Program-made: the position numbers and the translations under genes
From: a virus
Length of the DNA: 44,829 nucleotides
Direction: 5' to 3' (one strand)
IMG/VR virus record: IMGVR_UViG_3300031563_000002
Location: 1 to 44,829 of that record
Part shown: positions 1 to 5,965 of the stretch, piece by piece
How positions within the stretch are numbered: position 1 is the stretch's first letter
Layout: each line of letters begins with the position of its first letter
Notes under the pieces: generated by a model
Database searches by the model: none
What the model was told of the DNA's origin: nothing
What the model saw: only the letters and a program-made list of their open reading frames with translations

Positions 1-181
1 GGAGGGACGATTACTCGGCCGATGAATGATACCATTACCCGTTCGCAATACCCTCTCCCAGCAAAAATATGGAAGAGCCGTTAAATATAAAGATCAGAAA
101 AAAAATTTGCCCCCTGGGGGGGGGGGTCGCGCATGGACAGGGATGGTGATAGCCATTGCCTATCGGATGGCGAAACATTAT
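1..181. repeat. Terminal direct repeat, left copy
   Basis: This stretch is repeated at 44648-44829. The only difference I see is the G run at 116-126, which has 11 G here and 12 in the right copy. It is noncoding in both orientations and contains an A8 tract (about 98-105) and a C5-T-G11 tract that could fold on itself. It is either the overlap left by assembling a circular or circularly permuted genome, or a genuine short direct terminal repeat of the T7 type. The sequence alone cannot decide. Confidence 0.93.
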
Positions 182-193
182 AGTTATAATCAA

Positions 194-222
194 TTGGATT
201 TCCCGTCCGGGAATGGCATAAT
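194..222 (+). promoter_or_regulatory. Possible weak sigma70-like promoter
   Basis: CATAAT at 217-222 (5 of 6 matches to the -10 consensus) lies 17 bases after TTGGAT at 194-199 (3 of 6 matches to the -35). It would drive the two-gene unit at 273-1114. A perfect TATAAT also occurs at 185-190, but no -35 element stands at a usable distance from it. The weak -35 makes this a moderate call. Confidence 0.35.
200..213. promoter_or_regulatory. Palindrome in promoter spacer (operator candidate)
   Basis: TTCCCG, two bases, then CGGGAA form a perfect inverted repeat. It sits in the spacer between the possible -35 and -10 boxes at 194-222, a common place for a repressor operator. That it is an operator is inference; no repressor is identified in the window. 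Confidence 0.35.
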
Positions 223-272
223 GTAACCGTACCCAGCGGATTGGCCGCCGGGACATACCAGAGGTAAATATC

Positions 273-467
273 ATGAGCAATGAATTTGATTCATACGTGG
301 TGGTTATGGTCGACAATGGCACCGGTGCCGTGAAGACACATGCGGAATGGGAGGCCGGCTCCACACAATCCGAATTGTACGCGAAGGCATCGGCTGCCAT
401 CGCGGCGGTGATTGCGGAAACCGGGCATCAAAATTATACCACGCATGTGCACCTGATGGCCGCATAA
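273..467 (+). CDS. Small hypothetical early protein (64 aa)
   Basis: I do not recognise this protein. It is small and soluble, with no cysteine, membrane segment or obvious motif, and has an alanine-rich helical stretch near residues 35-52. The start is supported by AGAGG 7-8 bases upstream of ATG. It is the first gene of a two-gene unit that ends at the terminator at 1132-1153, and it is the first plus-strand gene after the terminal repeat and the divergent region. That position suits an early product, but no function can be assigned. Confidence 0.6.
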   Translation: MSNEFDSYVVVMVDNGTGAVKTHAEWEAGSTQSELYAKASAAIAAVIAETGHQNYTTHVHLMAA

Positions 468-479
468 CATTCCAACGTC

Positions 480-500
480 GGCGGGCGTGACAGGCCCGCC
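480..500 (+). other. Intercistronic hairpin
   Basis: GGCGGGC (480-486) and GCCCGCC (494-500) pair perfectly over 7 bases around a 7-base loop. No T run follows, so it is not a standard terminator. It lies between the stop of the 64-residue gene and the ribosome-binding site of the next, and could set mRNA stability or processing. Confidence 0.5.
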
Positions 501-538
501 CTCGATGCAATGTCGCATCATCGGGAAAGGAACCTGAA

Positions 539-1114
539 ATGAAAGCGAATCAAATCGTAGAACCCATCATCAACGACGCATTCACCACCGTAACGTTCAA
601 CGTGCGCGGACACAAGCCCCTCGTGCTGGACATGGACAAGCTGCATCCGGACATTGTCAAGCGGGCGGCGTGCGTGGGCATGGCCCAGGTGCGAATCAAC
701 GACGCGGCGGCAATTGGCCGGACGGACAAGGAGGGCCGCATCATCCCCGATGCCGACCGGACGGCCATGAAATACGAGGCCATGAAACGGCTGGTCGAAC
801 ATTACATGACCGGCACGGCGGAATGGGCGCAACGCGTGGCCAAGGGCAAAGGTGACGCGGGGCAGACGAGCCTAACCCTGCGGGCCTTGGCGATGGTCCA
901 GGGCGTCGACGTGGAAACCATGCGCGAGCGGGTGGAGGCCAACGCCGAAAAACGCGGGGTGACGGTGCGGGCGTATTTGGCCAAGGTCGCCACATCCGAG
1001 GCCGTCCGGCGGAAAATGGACGAATTGCGCGGGCCTGCGGCGGTTGACGCGGATGACATGCTCGATGAGCTGGGCGAATCGGACGACGCGCCGAGCGACG
1101 ACGCGGACGATTAA
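539..1114 (+). CDS. Conserved-type phage early protein with acidic C-terminal tail (191 aa)
   Basis: AAAGGAA precedes the ATG. The protein has a basic, helical middle (residues about 65-155) and ends in a very acidic tail containing ADDMLDEL followed by a run rich in Asp and Ser. That tail motif recurs at the C-termini of the proteins at 4834-5487 (ADEMLAEL) and 8574-8786 (ADDLLAEL). The overall layout (basic helical body, short linker, acidic end) also resembles the 4834-5487 product, so the two may be distant relatives. No enzyme motif is visible. It is the second gene of the first transcription unit and is followed directly by a strong terminator. The function is unknown. Confidence 0.75.
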   Translation: MKANQIVEPIINDAFTTVTFNVRGHKPLVLDMDKLHPDIVKRAACVGMAQVRINDAAAIGRTDKEGRIIPDADRTAMKYEAMKRLVEHYMTGTAEWAQRVAKGKGDAGQTSLTLRALAMVQGVDVETMRERVEANAEKRGVTVRAYLAKVATSEAVRRKMDELRGPAAVDADDMLDELGESDDAPSDDADD

Positions 1115-1131
1115 CCCACGACGAATCGGGG

Positions 1132-1153
1132 AAGGGCCTTCGGGCCCTTTTTT
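1132..1153 (+). terminator. Rho-independent terminator
   Basis: AAGGGCC (1132-1138), loop TTCG, GGCCCTT (1143-1149), then a T run to 1153. It ends the two-gene unit 273-1114 and insulates it from the control region that follows. Confidence 0.88.
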
Positions 1154-1207
1154 CACGTCCGGGATTCGGCGGGCGGGCGCATGGGCCAAAATGGCCGGTT
1201 TCGGCGG

Positions 1208-1242
1208 GGCGCAAATGCCCGGCATGGGGGCAAATTTGCGCC
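1208..1242. repeat. Inverted repeat, 9-bp arms
   Basis: GGCGCAAAT (1208-1216) and ATTTGCGCC (1234-1242) are perfect inverted copies separated by 17 bases. GCCC and GGGC inside the spacer can extend the stem. No T run follows, so it is more likely a protein-binding site or origin hairpin than a terminator. Confidence 0.6.
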
Positions 1243-1558
1243 GTAATGCATGGTATATGCATTTCCCATACCCGTGCCCATCCGCGACCCGCGCGCCCCA
1301 TACGCGATGGCAACAACGACGCGCTACTACCCGCTACTACGTGTCGGCGGCGGCGGCGCACGTGGTTACCCCCCCCTCTCTTTTTTTCCCAGTTTGCGAT
1401 GGACCTTTTTATCTCAGGCGAAAAGTGTAGTCAGATTTTTTTTTTTTTTTTTTTTTCTCTACAACACAACAAGGCTTTCCGCCTGGGAAAATTAGGGGAG
1501 GGCCCCTCACCGCCGGCGCCGGCGCCGCGTTGTGCGTCGTCGTTGCGCGTTGCGCCAT

Positions 1559-1604
1559 GTCGTCGTCGTGTTATCTCTTGGTTGACAACCACGTCGTCGT
1601 CGTG
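1559..1604. promoter_or_regulatory. Direct repeat pair at early promoter (operator candidate)
   Basis: GTCGTCGTCGTG occurs at 1559-1570 and again at 1593-1604, 34 bases apart. A related CGTCGTCGT-type copy lies near 1535-1543. The second copy fills most of the spacer between the -35 and -10 boxes of the promoter at 1582-1611, so a protein bound there would control early transcription. The alternative is simple low-complexity GTC repetition. Confidence 0.4.
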
Positions 1605-1611
1605 ATACGAT
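1582..1611 (+). promoter_or_regulatory. Sigma70-like promoter of the main early operon
   Basis: Perfect TTGACA at 1582-1587 and TACGAT at 1606-1611 (4 of 6 matches) are separated by 18 bases. Transcription would start near 1618 and read into the gene chain beginning at 1655. The -10 box is imperfect, in keeping with a regulated promoter. Confidence 0.62.
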
Positions 1612-1654
1612 CAACCATCGCCGGCACATTGTCGGCATCTTTAGGAGAGCTAGG

Positions 1655-1756
1655 GTGACAGTCCACTACTATGAAACGAGGCTCGCGAGGCAAATTTTTA
1701 TGCACATGTGGCTTGCAGCCCTGCTGCGGATCAAGCACAGGGGAGAGCGGAAATGA
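1655..1756 (+). CDS. Small leader protein (33 aa), GTG start
   Basis: A 33-codon frame starts with GTG at 1655, with AGGAG seven bases upstream, and its TGA (1754-1756) overlaps the ATG of the next gene in an ATGA junction. The peptide is basic and ends in a run rich in Arg and Lys; its middle is moderately hydrophobic. It is the first frame after the early promoter. It may act mainly as a translational leader coupling ribosomes into the next gene, or as a small host-acting peptide. I recognise no family. Confidence 0.5.
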   Translation: MTVHYYETRLARQIFMHMWLAALLRIKHRGERK

Positions 1757-1956
1757 AGCTGGCTAATCGGGATCAAAAATTAATGTGTAAGGATGAGTAT
1801 GGTTGGACGCTCGTTGATTATCCGTGGCCAACATGCAGCGATACGCTATGTCTTACGCCGTATCCAATTAGCGTCAAGCGGAAAAGGCAACTGACAGGGA
1901 GGTGGGAACGCAGGCTCGGTATTAATTATCCTATATCAACAGAGGAACGGAAATGA
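1753..1956 (+). CDS. Small hypothetical early protein (67 aa)
   Basis: The ATG at 1753 overlaps the stop of the 33-residue gene, with a GGGAG-type ribosome-binding site. The product is basic with several Trp and Pro residues and three Cys, and has no recognisable family. CGGAAATGAAGCTG around its start (1748-1761) is repeated exactly 200 bases downstream around the next start (1948-1961), so both genes begin with the residues MKL. The stop overlaps the next ATG. No function can be assigned. Confidence 0.6.
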   Translation: MKLANRDQKLMCKDEYGWTLVDYPWPTCSDTLCLTPYPISVKRKRQLTGRWERRLGINYPISTEERK

Positions 1957-2312
1957 AGCTGACACACGAGGATCGGAAGAAGTTCACCTCCGGCGCGAAG
2001 TTCACGGATGCGGAGGTCAGGAATATTCGATCCGTTGCCCGAGCGGGCGAGGTCTCGGCCCGGGATCAGGCGAGGTTCTACGGCTGTGGGGTCGAGACCA
2101 TGCGGCGGATTATCAGGGGAGAGACCTACTGGTGGGTCGCCGACGAGGAAGAGGAGCTGTTGGAACGGGCCGAAGGATCGGGCCAAGGGCTTGAGCGGCT
2201 GCAGGGAGAGGCCGAGAAGTCCCCCGAGGGAATGCTGCGGGAGCTGGAGGAGCAAGAGTCGCTCAAACGGCTCGCAGAGCTGGGGATTGAGGTTCCGGGA
2301 GATGGGAAATGA
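1953..2312 (+). CDS. Helix-turn-helix DNA-binding protein (119 aa)
   Basis: Residues about 17-60 fit the helix-turn-helix pattern common in phage and homing-endonuclease-associated DNA-binding modules: an FTDAEVRNIRSVA helix, then a DQARFYG turn and a recognition helix around VETMRRIIRG followed by aromatic residues. The C-terminal half (about 65-119) is a Glu-rich, probably coiled-coil helix. It overlaps its neighbours by ATGA junctions within the main early operon. A transcription regulator of phage or host promoters is a reasonable inference, and it could read the repeats at 1559-1604, but nothing in the sequence proves its target. Confidence 0.68.
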   Translation: MKLTHEDRKKFTSGAKFTDAEVRNIRSVARAGEVSARDQARFYGCGVETMRRIIRGETYWWVADEEEELLERAEGSGQGLERLQGEAEKSPEGMLRELEEQESLKRLAELGIEVPGDGK

Positions 2313-2521
2313 GAGAGATGCTGGATCGAGGGGAACAAAGGTTCGCGTTGTTTGCCGTCAAGCAAGCGGAGATGAGGCTTGTCGGGAAAGGAACGCAGGG
2401 AGAGTGTGCGAACATCGCAAAGAGCTATGCGGTGGACTATCGGGAGATGCTGCTCATTCCGATAGTAGACCTTGGGCTGGTTACGGAAGCAGCGCTGGGA
2501 GAGGAGAAGGAAACATGCTGA
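2309..2521 (+). CDS. Small hypothetical early protein (70 aa)
   Basis: The ATG at 2309 overlaps the preceding TGA, and the stop overlaps the next start at 2515. The product is helical and mildly acidic, with no motif I recognise. A plausible alternating pattern of hydrophobic residues runs through residues 8-60. Its place between a helix-turn-helix gene and the frameshifted gene at 2515 gives only the early-operon context. Confidence 0.55.
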   Translation: MREMLDRGEQRFALFAVKQAEMRLVGKGTQGECANIAKSYAVDYREMLLIPIVDLGLVTEAALGEEKETC

Positions 2522-2771
2522 AGCCCGGACAAAGGTGCATCATCGTACCAGCCAAGCTGATGGACCCGAAATTGGTTCGCCACTTGGGAAAGATCGTGAC
2601 TACGGCTAGGGTCCTCAAGGTGTTGAGGGATGGCCTTATTGGTTAGTTGACCCAGTACTGCGCGTCGAAGATGGAAGAGAAATCGTTTGGCGCGAGCCAT
2701 ACCTCCAGCCACTGCCGGACTTGGACGAAGAGCTGGAGGACGAACGCGAACTGGTTGTTGTCCGGCCGTAG
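2515..2771 (+). pseudogene. Frameshifted phage protein: 43-codon frame plus 3' remnant in the -1 frame
   Basis: From ATG 2515 (preceded by GGAGAAGGAAAC) a frame runs 43 codons to TAG 2644-2646. From about 2627 the -1 frame continues without a stop to TAG 2769-2771. It reads as a sensible C-terminus: TGG CCT TAT TGG near 2628, then VDPVLRVEDGREIVWREP and an acidic end. Joined, the halves give a protein of about 85 residues resembling a widespread small phage protein that starts with a KPG(x)RC-IIV strand and ends with a WREP-L-PLP segment. No clear slippery heptamer is present. A one-base deletion, real or from assembly, near the AGGGATGG at about 2624-2631 is more likely than programmed frameshifting. 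Confidence 0.62.
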
Positions 2772-2817
2772 GGAATGGCTGACTGGATTCACAACATTGA
2801 AACTGAAAGGAATTGAA

Positions 2818-3573
2818 ATGACTGAACGTAAGAGACATGTACACTATCAATGTATTCGTGCGCTTGCTGATGGCTGGGGAATTGAATATTACTTTATCCC
2901 TGGAGATGAGTGGATAAAAGCCACACACCCTTTATTTAATGTAAATAATGAGTATCGAATCATCCCAGATAAAGATGGCTGGCTACCTTGGTATGGCGGG
3001 GAAGAGTGCCCATTACCGGAGGATACCATAATTGAATGTAAATACATCCTCGCGGTTAGTTCTAAGGTGCGAGCGGGGGCCAAGAACTGGCAAACATCAT
3101 TCCTCTATCGTCCAGTTGATCCCTATGCTGAACTGAAAGCGGCGGCCAAAGACCCGACGAAACAGATTAGCGTTGGAGGAATATGGTGGTATAATTGTGG
3201 AGAAATTCAATGGAGGTGGGATTCGCCGCCGGAATGCTATCAAATACGCGATAAGCCGCAGGCGGATCCATATGCTGAACTGAAGGCAAAGAATATTGAA
3301 GGGTTCCGAGTTAGGGTTCAGTGCCTTCCAGGGGCATGGTCTGATTGGATAACTTGCCCTACTTTCCTGGATTGGATACAACCCCCCGAGGAGTACGAGT
3401 TCGAACTGATACCGAAGACCCGCAAGGTAAAGCTGTATCAATGGCTTTTTAAAGATGGAGAGTATGATTATCGTCTAATTAATCATACATCTTTTAATCA
3501 CGTACATAGTGCTTGGGTAGTTCGTCGCCTAGATGAAACCATGATCGAAGTTGAAGTACCAGCCCAAGACTGA
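2818..3573 (+). CDS. Trp-rich phage protein with internal repeat (251 aa)
   Basis: The start at 2818 is set by AAAGGAAT seven bases upstream; a 13-codon frame (2775-2816) precedes it and may couple translation. The protein is rich in Trp, Tyr and Pro. DPYAELKA occurs twice (near residues 100 and 150), each followed by a segment with paired aromatic residues and a strand-turn pattern. This suggests two or three copies of one small beta domain, a plan familiar from accessory phage proteins with DPYAELK linkers. The gene is visibly more AT-rich than its neighbours, a possible sign of recent acquisition. No catalytic motif is seen and the function is unknown. Confidence 0.75.
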   Translation: MTERKRHVHYQCIRALADGWGIEYYFIPGDEWIKATHPLFNVNNEYRIIPDKDGWLPWYGGEECPLPEDTIIECKYILAVSSKVRAGAKNWQTSFLYRPVDPYAELKAAAKDPTKQISVGGIWWYNCGEIQWRWDSPPECYQIRDKPQADPYAELKAKNIEGFRVRVQCLPGAWSDWITCPTFLDWIQPPEEYEFELIPKTRKVKLYQWLFKDGEYDYRLINHTSFNHVHSAWVVRRLDETMIEVEVPAQD

Positions 3574-3648
3574 GGGCAGCTCAAGGGATTGGGCCAAGCT
3601 CGATCCCTTCGGCGGCCATGTGGTCGAACTGAGATGAAAGGAAGTGAA

Positions 3649-3936
3649 ATGGGATTTTACATTGATCCAGTGGATTGCTCGAAGGAAGCGTGGCTCCAGC
3701 AGGCACTTGACGGGGGCCGGGCGATTGCAACCTGGCCAGAACTCGCCCAGGACGGGCGCATCACCCTTTGCTTGGTGGACAACGGGGCCTTCACGGCCTT
3801 GGGAGTTTGCTTCAACCAGAAAGAGCTAGACGCCGTCGCCCGTCCGGACGGAAGGTTCAAGCGATTCTTCCACGTCGACCGGGAGCTGGTGAAGGAGCAA
3901 GTTCCGGTGTTGGACCAACTGCTGGACAAGGCATGA
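3649..3936 (+). CDS. Conserved-type small phage protein (95 aa)
   Basis: The ATG at 3649 follows GAAAGGAAGTG. The product begins MGFYIDP, has KEAWL near residue 14 and a DGR-FKRFF segment near residues 72-78, and looks like a compact alpha/beta protein. It resembles small proteins common in phage early regions, often starting MGFYI-P, that have no known function. Its stop overlaps the start of the next gene. A longer in-frame extension upstream lacks a good ribosome-binding site. Confidence 0.72.
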   Translation: MGFYIDPVDCSKEAWLQQALDGGRAIATWPELAQDGRITLCLVDNGAFTALGVCFNQKELDAVARPDGRFKRFFHVDRELVKEQVPVLDQLLDKA

Positions 3937-4091
3937 AAAACGATCAAAACTGGACTCTCCGCTACGCGCGGACGGGTCGCGAGGCCTTCGGGCACGATGT
4001 GGTCTTCCCCCTCGCGGGGGATCGAGCTGTGTGGATCTTCGCCGTGTTCGGCTGGGGATTCCTTTTGGGACTGATTGTTGGAGGACTGTGA
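3933..4091 (+). CDS. Single-pass membrane protein (52 aa)
   Basis: The ATG at 3933 overlaps the preceding TGA. Residues about 31-52 (AVWIFAVFGWGFLLGLIVGG) form a hydrophobic membrane segment at the extreme C-terminus, preceded by a polar, basic N-terminal half. This is the first of three tiny membrane proteins in the early block (with 4610-4705 and 10807-10878). Roles such as superinfection exclusion or host-envelope modulation are possible but not shown. Confidence 0.65.
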   Translation: MKNDQNWTLRYARTGREAFGHDVVFPLAGDRAVWIFAVFGWGFLLGLIVGGL

Positions 4092-4092
4092 A

Positions 4093-4326
4093 ATGAAAGT
4101 CGAAGAAATGCTGGAAGAAATCCGCGAGACCCTCACCTCGCGGGGGGTTGAGGAAGTAGACAGGTACCTGATAGCTACGGACAGACAGGAAGACGGAGAT
4201 GAGGAGTCTACTATGGCCATCGCGTCGAACAGGTGGGGTCCCAATGACTCCCTGGTGCTGCTGGAAATCTTAGCCCAGGTATACCGAGGGGAGGCCGAGA
4301 GGGGAGGCGCACGAACTCTGTCTTGA
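4093..4326 (+). CDS. Small acidic hypothetical protein (77 aa)
   Basis: The ATG at 4093 lies just after the stop of the membrane-protein gene. The N-terminus is an acidic amphipathic helix (MKVEEMLEEIRETL), followed by a polar linker and a second helix near residues 50-66. I recognise no family. The last codons overlap the -35 box of the promoter at 4323-4351, so transcription starting there begins right at the end of this gene. Confidence 0.6.
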   Translation: MKVEEMLEEIRETLTSRGVEEVDRYLIATDRQEDGDEESTMAIASNRWGPNDSLVLLEILAQVYRGEAERGGARTLS

Positions 4327-4351
4327 CATTGAATGACGGCCGCGTTATGAT
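4323..4351 (+). promoter_or_regulatory. Strong sigma70-like promoter
   Basis: Perfect TTGACA (4323-4328), a 17-base spacer and TATGAT (4346-4351, 5 of 6 matches). It lies 45 bases before the ATG at 4396 and partly within the end of the preceding gene. The -10 box overlaps ATGATGCCATTCAT, which resembles sequence elements near the 8.0-kb promoter and in the terminal repeat. Confidence 0.78.
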
Positions 4352-4395
4352 GCCATTCATGGTTCGCATAACGCGACCGGAAAAGGAGAAGCAAG

Positions 4396-4608
4396 ATGCA
4401 CACTCAACCATTCAGGCGATTTCTCGCCCTCCTGTTGGAGGTTGCCGAGCTAACGGGTCTGGAACGCCAAGCAGCCATCAACTCGATGCAGTACAAATCC
4501 CACGGGAAGGGGCGGGGAACTCCTCCCAGGAACTTCCTAACCTCTCGCTCGAAGTACATGCCGCACCAGGGCAAGAGGGAAATGACCCGGCGCATGGGGA
4601 GAATCTAG
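4396..4608 (+). CDS. Basic conserved-type phage protein (70 aa)
   Basis: AAAAGGAG lies close upstream of the ATG at 4396. The protein is strongly basic; its C-terminal half holds SRSKYMPHQGKREMTRR, a signature I associate with short phage proteins found upstream of replication genes. The high positive charge suggests nucleic-acid binding, by inference only. It is the first gene after the promoter at 4323-4351 and is followed after one base by a tiny membrane-protein gene. Confidence 0.7.
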   Translation: MHTQPFRRFLALLLEVAELTGLERQAAINSMQYKSHGKGRGTPPRNFLTSRSKYMPHQGKREMTRRMGRI

Positions 4609-4609
4609 C

Positions 4610-4705
4610 ATGTCCCTCGGTGAGAAACTCCTCATCATAGCTGCAGCCATCGTAATCTGGGTTGCTGCAAACTACCTCCTCTGGGAAATAGTGCAAGCCC
4701 TGTGA
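4610..4705 (+). CDS. Tiny single-pass membrane protein (31 aa)
   Basis: ATG at 4610, TGA at 4703-4705. After a short polar start (MSLGEK) the rest is almost one membrane helix (LLIIAAAIVIWVAANYLLW) with a short tail. It begins one base after the previous stop, which suggests translational coupling, and the upstream GGGAG supports the start. Its function is unknown. Confidence 0.55.
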   Translation: MSLGEKLLIIAAAIVIWVAANYLLWEIVQAL

Positions 4706-4833
4706 TCGTCCAGCCTACAGCCTCTCCATCGGGGGCTGTGGGATGGGCTTGTCCCATTCGGAGTCTGCCAATCGCCGCAAAGGATGGCATCAGCAGGCTG
4801 GAAACGGCCTACAAACTCCTAGGAGAGAAACAA

Positions 4834-5487
4834 ATGGCAAAGCATGAAGCCACCAAGCAAGAAGTTGAGAAAGCACCCAAGGAAGGAACTGAGCAAGACG
4901 CGCCGGCCAAGCCCAAGGCCAAGCCCGAAGTCACCGAGGTCCAGATGACTGATGGCCGCAAGGTTTCATTTGTCGGCAAGAAGCAGCTTCTCAAGACAGT
5001 CCTGGAAAGTGAGCATCCGGAGGTCCGGTTCGACTTCCGTAACGGCGAAACTCGCACCTTCCGAGTTCCGCAGGTCCTCCTGCATCGGTTCGCGTCGCAC
5101 GGCGCCAGCCAGAAGATCGGCGATGAATGCTCCGGAGTGGAGAAGATCGACGACATGGTCCTCGCTGTGGACGACATCATTGCCCGACTGGACAAGGGCG
5201 AATGGGGTGCCACGCGCAAGGCAGGGGATTCCTTCTCCGGCGCATCCGTGGTCATCAAGGCGATCTGCGAGGTTTCCAAGAAGTCCGTGGAAGAAGTCAA
5301 GGCATTCCTCCAGGGCAAGCTGGACAAGGCCAAGGAAAAGGGCGAACCCCTCTCTCGTGCCGCACTCTACGCGAGCTTCCGCAAGCCCGGCACCAAGACC
5401 GGCGACCTGATCGCCAAGATGGAGGCCGAGGATGCCGCCAAGAAGGGCGGAGCCAATGCAGACGAAATGTTGGCAGAGCTGTCCTAA
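4834..5487 (+). CDS. Abundant-type early phage protein, Lys-rich (217 aa)
   Basis: The ATG at 4834 follows AGGAGAG; an upstream GTG extension (4702) overlaps the previous gene and lacks a convincing ribosome-binding site. The N-terminal 45 residues are a charged Lys/Glu/Pro linker. Residues about 50-130 look like a folded alpha/beta domain, and 145-200 are basic helices. The C-terminus ADEMLAELS shares its motif with the proteins at 539-1114 and 8574-8786. The gene is alone between a promoter unit and a strong terminator, as expected for a highly expressed product. DNA or nucleoid binding is possible. No known catalytic motif is present. Confidence 0.78.
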   Translation: MAKHEATKQEVEKAPKEGTEQDAPAKPKAKPEVTEVQMTDGRKVSFVGKKQLLKTVLESEHPEVRFDFRNGETRTFRVPQVLLHRFASHGASQKIGDECSGVEKIDDMVLAVDDIIARLDKGEWGATRKAGDSFSGASVVIKAICEVSKKSVEEVKAFLQGKLDKAKEKGEPLSRAALYASFRKPGTKTGDLIAKMEAEDAAKKGGANADEMLAELS

Positions 5488-5503
5488 TCCAGGAACCTAG
5501 CTC

Positions 5504-5523
5504 AAGCCCCCTTCGGGGGGTTT
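5504..5523 (+). terminator. Rho-independent terminator
   Basis: AAGCCCCC (5504-5511), TTCG loop, GGGGGTTT (5516-5523). The stem is strong but the T run is only three bases, so termination may be partial, which would let transcription continue into 5627-7955. Confidence 0.7.
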
Positions 5524-5528
5524 CGGCG

Positions 5529-5591
5529 AGGTCCCAGGCAATCCCACGGCGAGTGCTTTCCTTCCTTTCCCACTCGCCAGCCGTGGGACCT
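5529..5591 (+). promoter_or_regulatory. Structured leader with two competing hairpins
   Basis: CCCACGGC+GAGTG (5543-5555) pairs with CACTC...GCCGTGGG (5571-5587), a 13-bp stem with a four-base bulge and a pyrimidine loop. AGGTCCCA (5529-5536) can instead pair with TGGGACCT (5584-5591). The two foldings use the same bases 5584-5587 and exclude each other. The element lies between the terminator and the ribosome-binding site of 5627. It could be an attenuator or an mRNA-stability element. No known riboswitch family is recognised. Confidence 0.45.
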
Positions 5592-5626
5592 CCCCCCAAT
5601 TTTGGAAGGGAGGGAAAGGAAAACCC

Positions 5627-5965
5627 ATGATCAAATCTTCAAACATGACGCCGAAAGAAGAGTTCAGATTGAATGGTCAACTGTCTGAACAGACAGCATT
5701 GAAGCTTCTGGACGCAGTAGACAGATCGGAGTCCCTGCAGGGGATCAACGCCTATATTGAAGAGGCAATGGGCTCGTTTCCGGGAGAGGACTTCCTGGAA
5801 TCCATCAAGACCAAGATGACGAACCTAGCTAGGATCTTGCGTGGTAACAACCGCAAGGTCCTGAATGACATCATCGCTGAGCTCGACGAGGTAGCCATGC
5901 TAACCTACGACGAGGCAGCATACGGACGAGATGAGCTGAGAAGTGCGCTCAACGCGATCAGATGA
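5627..5965 (+). CDS. Helical hypothetical protein (112 aa)
   Basis: AAAGGA six bases before ATG 5627 sets the start. The product is almost wholly helical with many Leu, Ile and acidic residues, and has no cysteines or catalytic motif. Its stop overlaps the start of the following gene (ATGA). It begins the unit that leads to the DNA ligase, so a replication accessory role is possible but unproven. I recognise no family. Confidence 0.65.
   Translation: MIKSSNMTPKEEFRLNGQLSEQTALKLLDAVDRSESLQGINAYIEEAMGSFPGEDFLESIKTKMTNLARILRGNNRKVLNDIIAELDEVAMLTYDEAAYGRDELRSALNAIR

Larger units (their letters stand above)
1154..1654. other. Noncoding dyad-rich control region (origin or regulatory candidate)
   Basis: About 500 bases without a credible gene. 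It holds a 9-bp inverted repeat (1208-1216 with 1234-1242), a second inverted repeat AATGCAT/ATGCATT around GGTAT (1245-1263), a run of 21 T (1436-1456), a GC-rich block of GGCGCC units near 1511-1530, three CGTCGTCGT-type repeats (about 1532-1604) and a promoter at 1582-1611. The mix of dyads, a long T tract and a promoter is typical of a phage replication origin or main early control region. Which of these it is cannot be shown from sequence alone. Confidence 0.6.

Noticed and set aside
35-400. Open frame of 121 codons on the minus strand in the terminal region
   Set aside because: It has no suitable ribosome-binding site or protein-like pattern and lies opposite the start of the first plus-strand gene; treated as noncoding.
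741-1361. Long minus-strand open frames opposite the 191-residue gene and the control region
   Set aside because: High Arg/Pro content and GC-rich codons are typical of shadows of a real gene on the other strand.
1250-1605. Two overlapping plus-strand frames through the T21 tract
   Set aside because: They encode low-complexity sequence with poly-Phe from the T run, no ribosome-binding site, and lie before the main early promoter.
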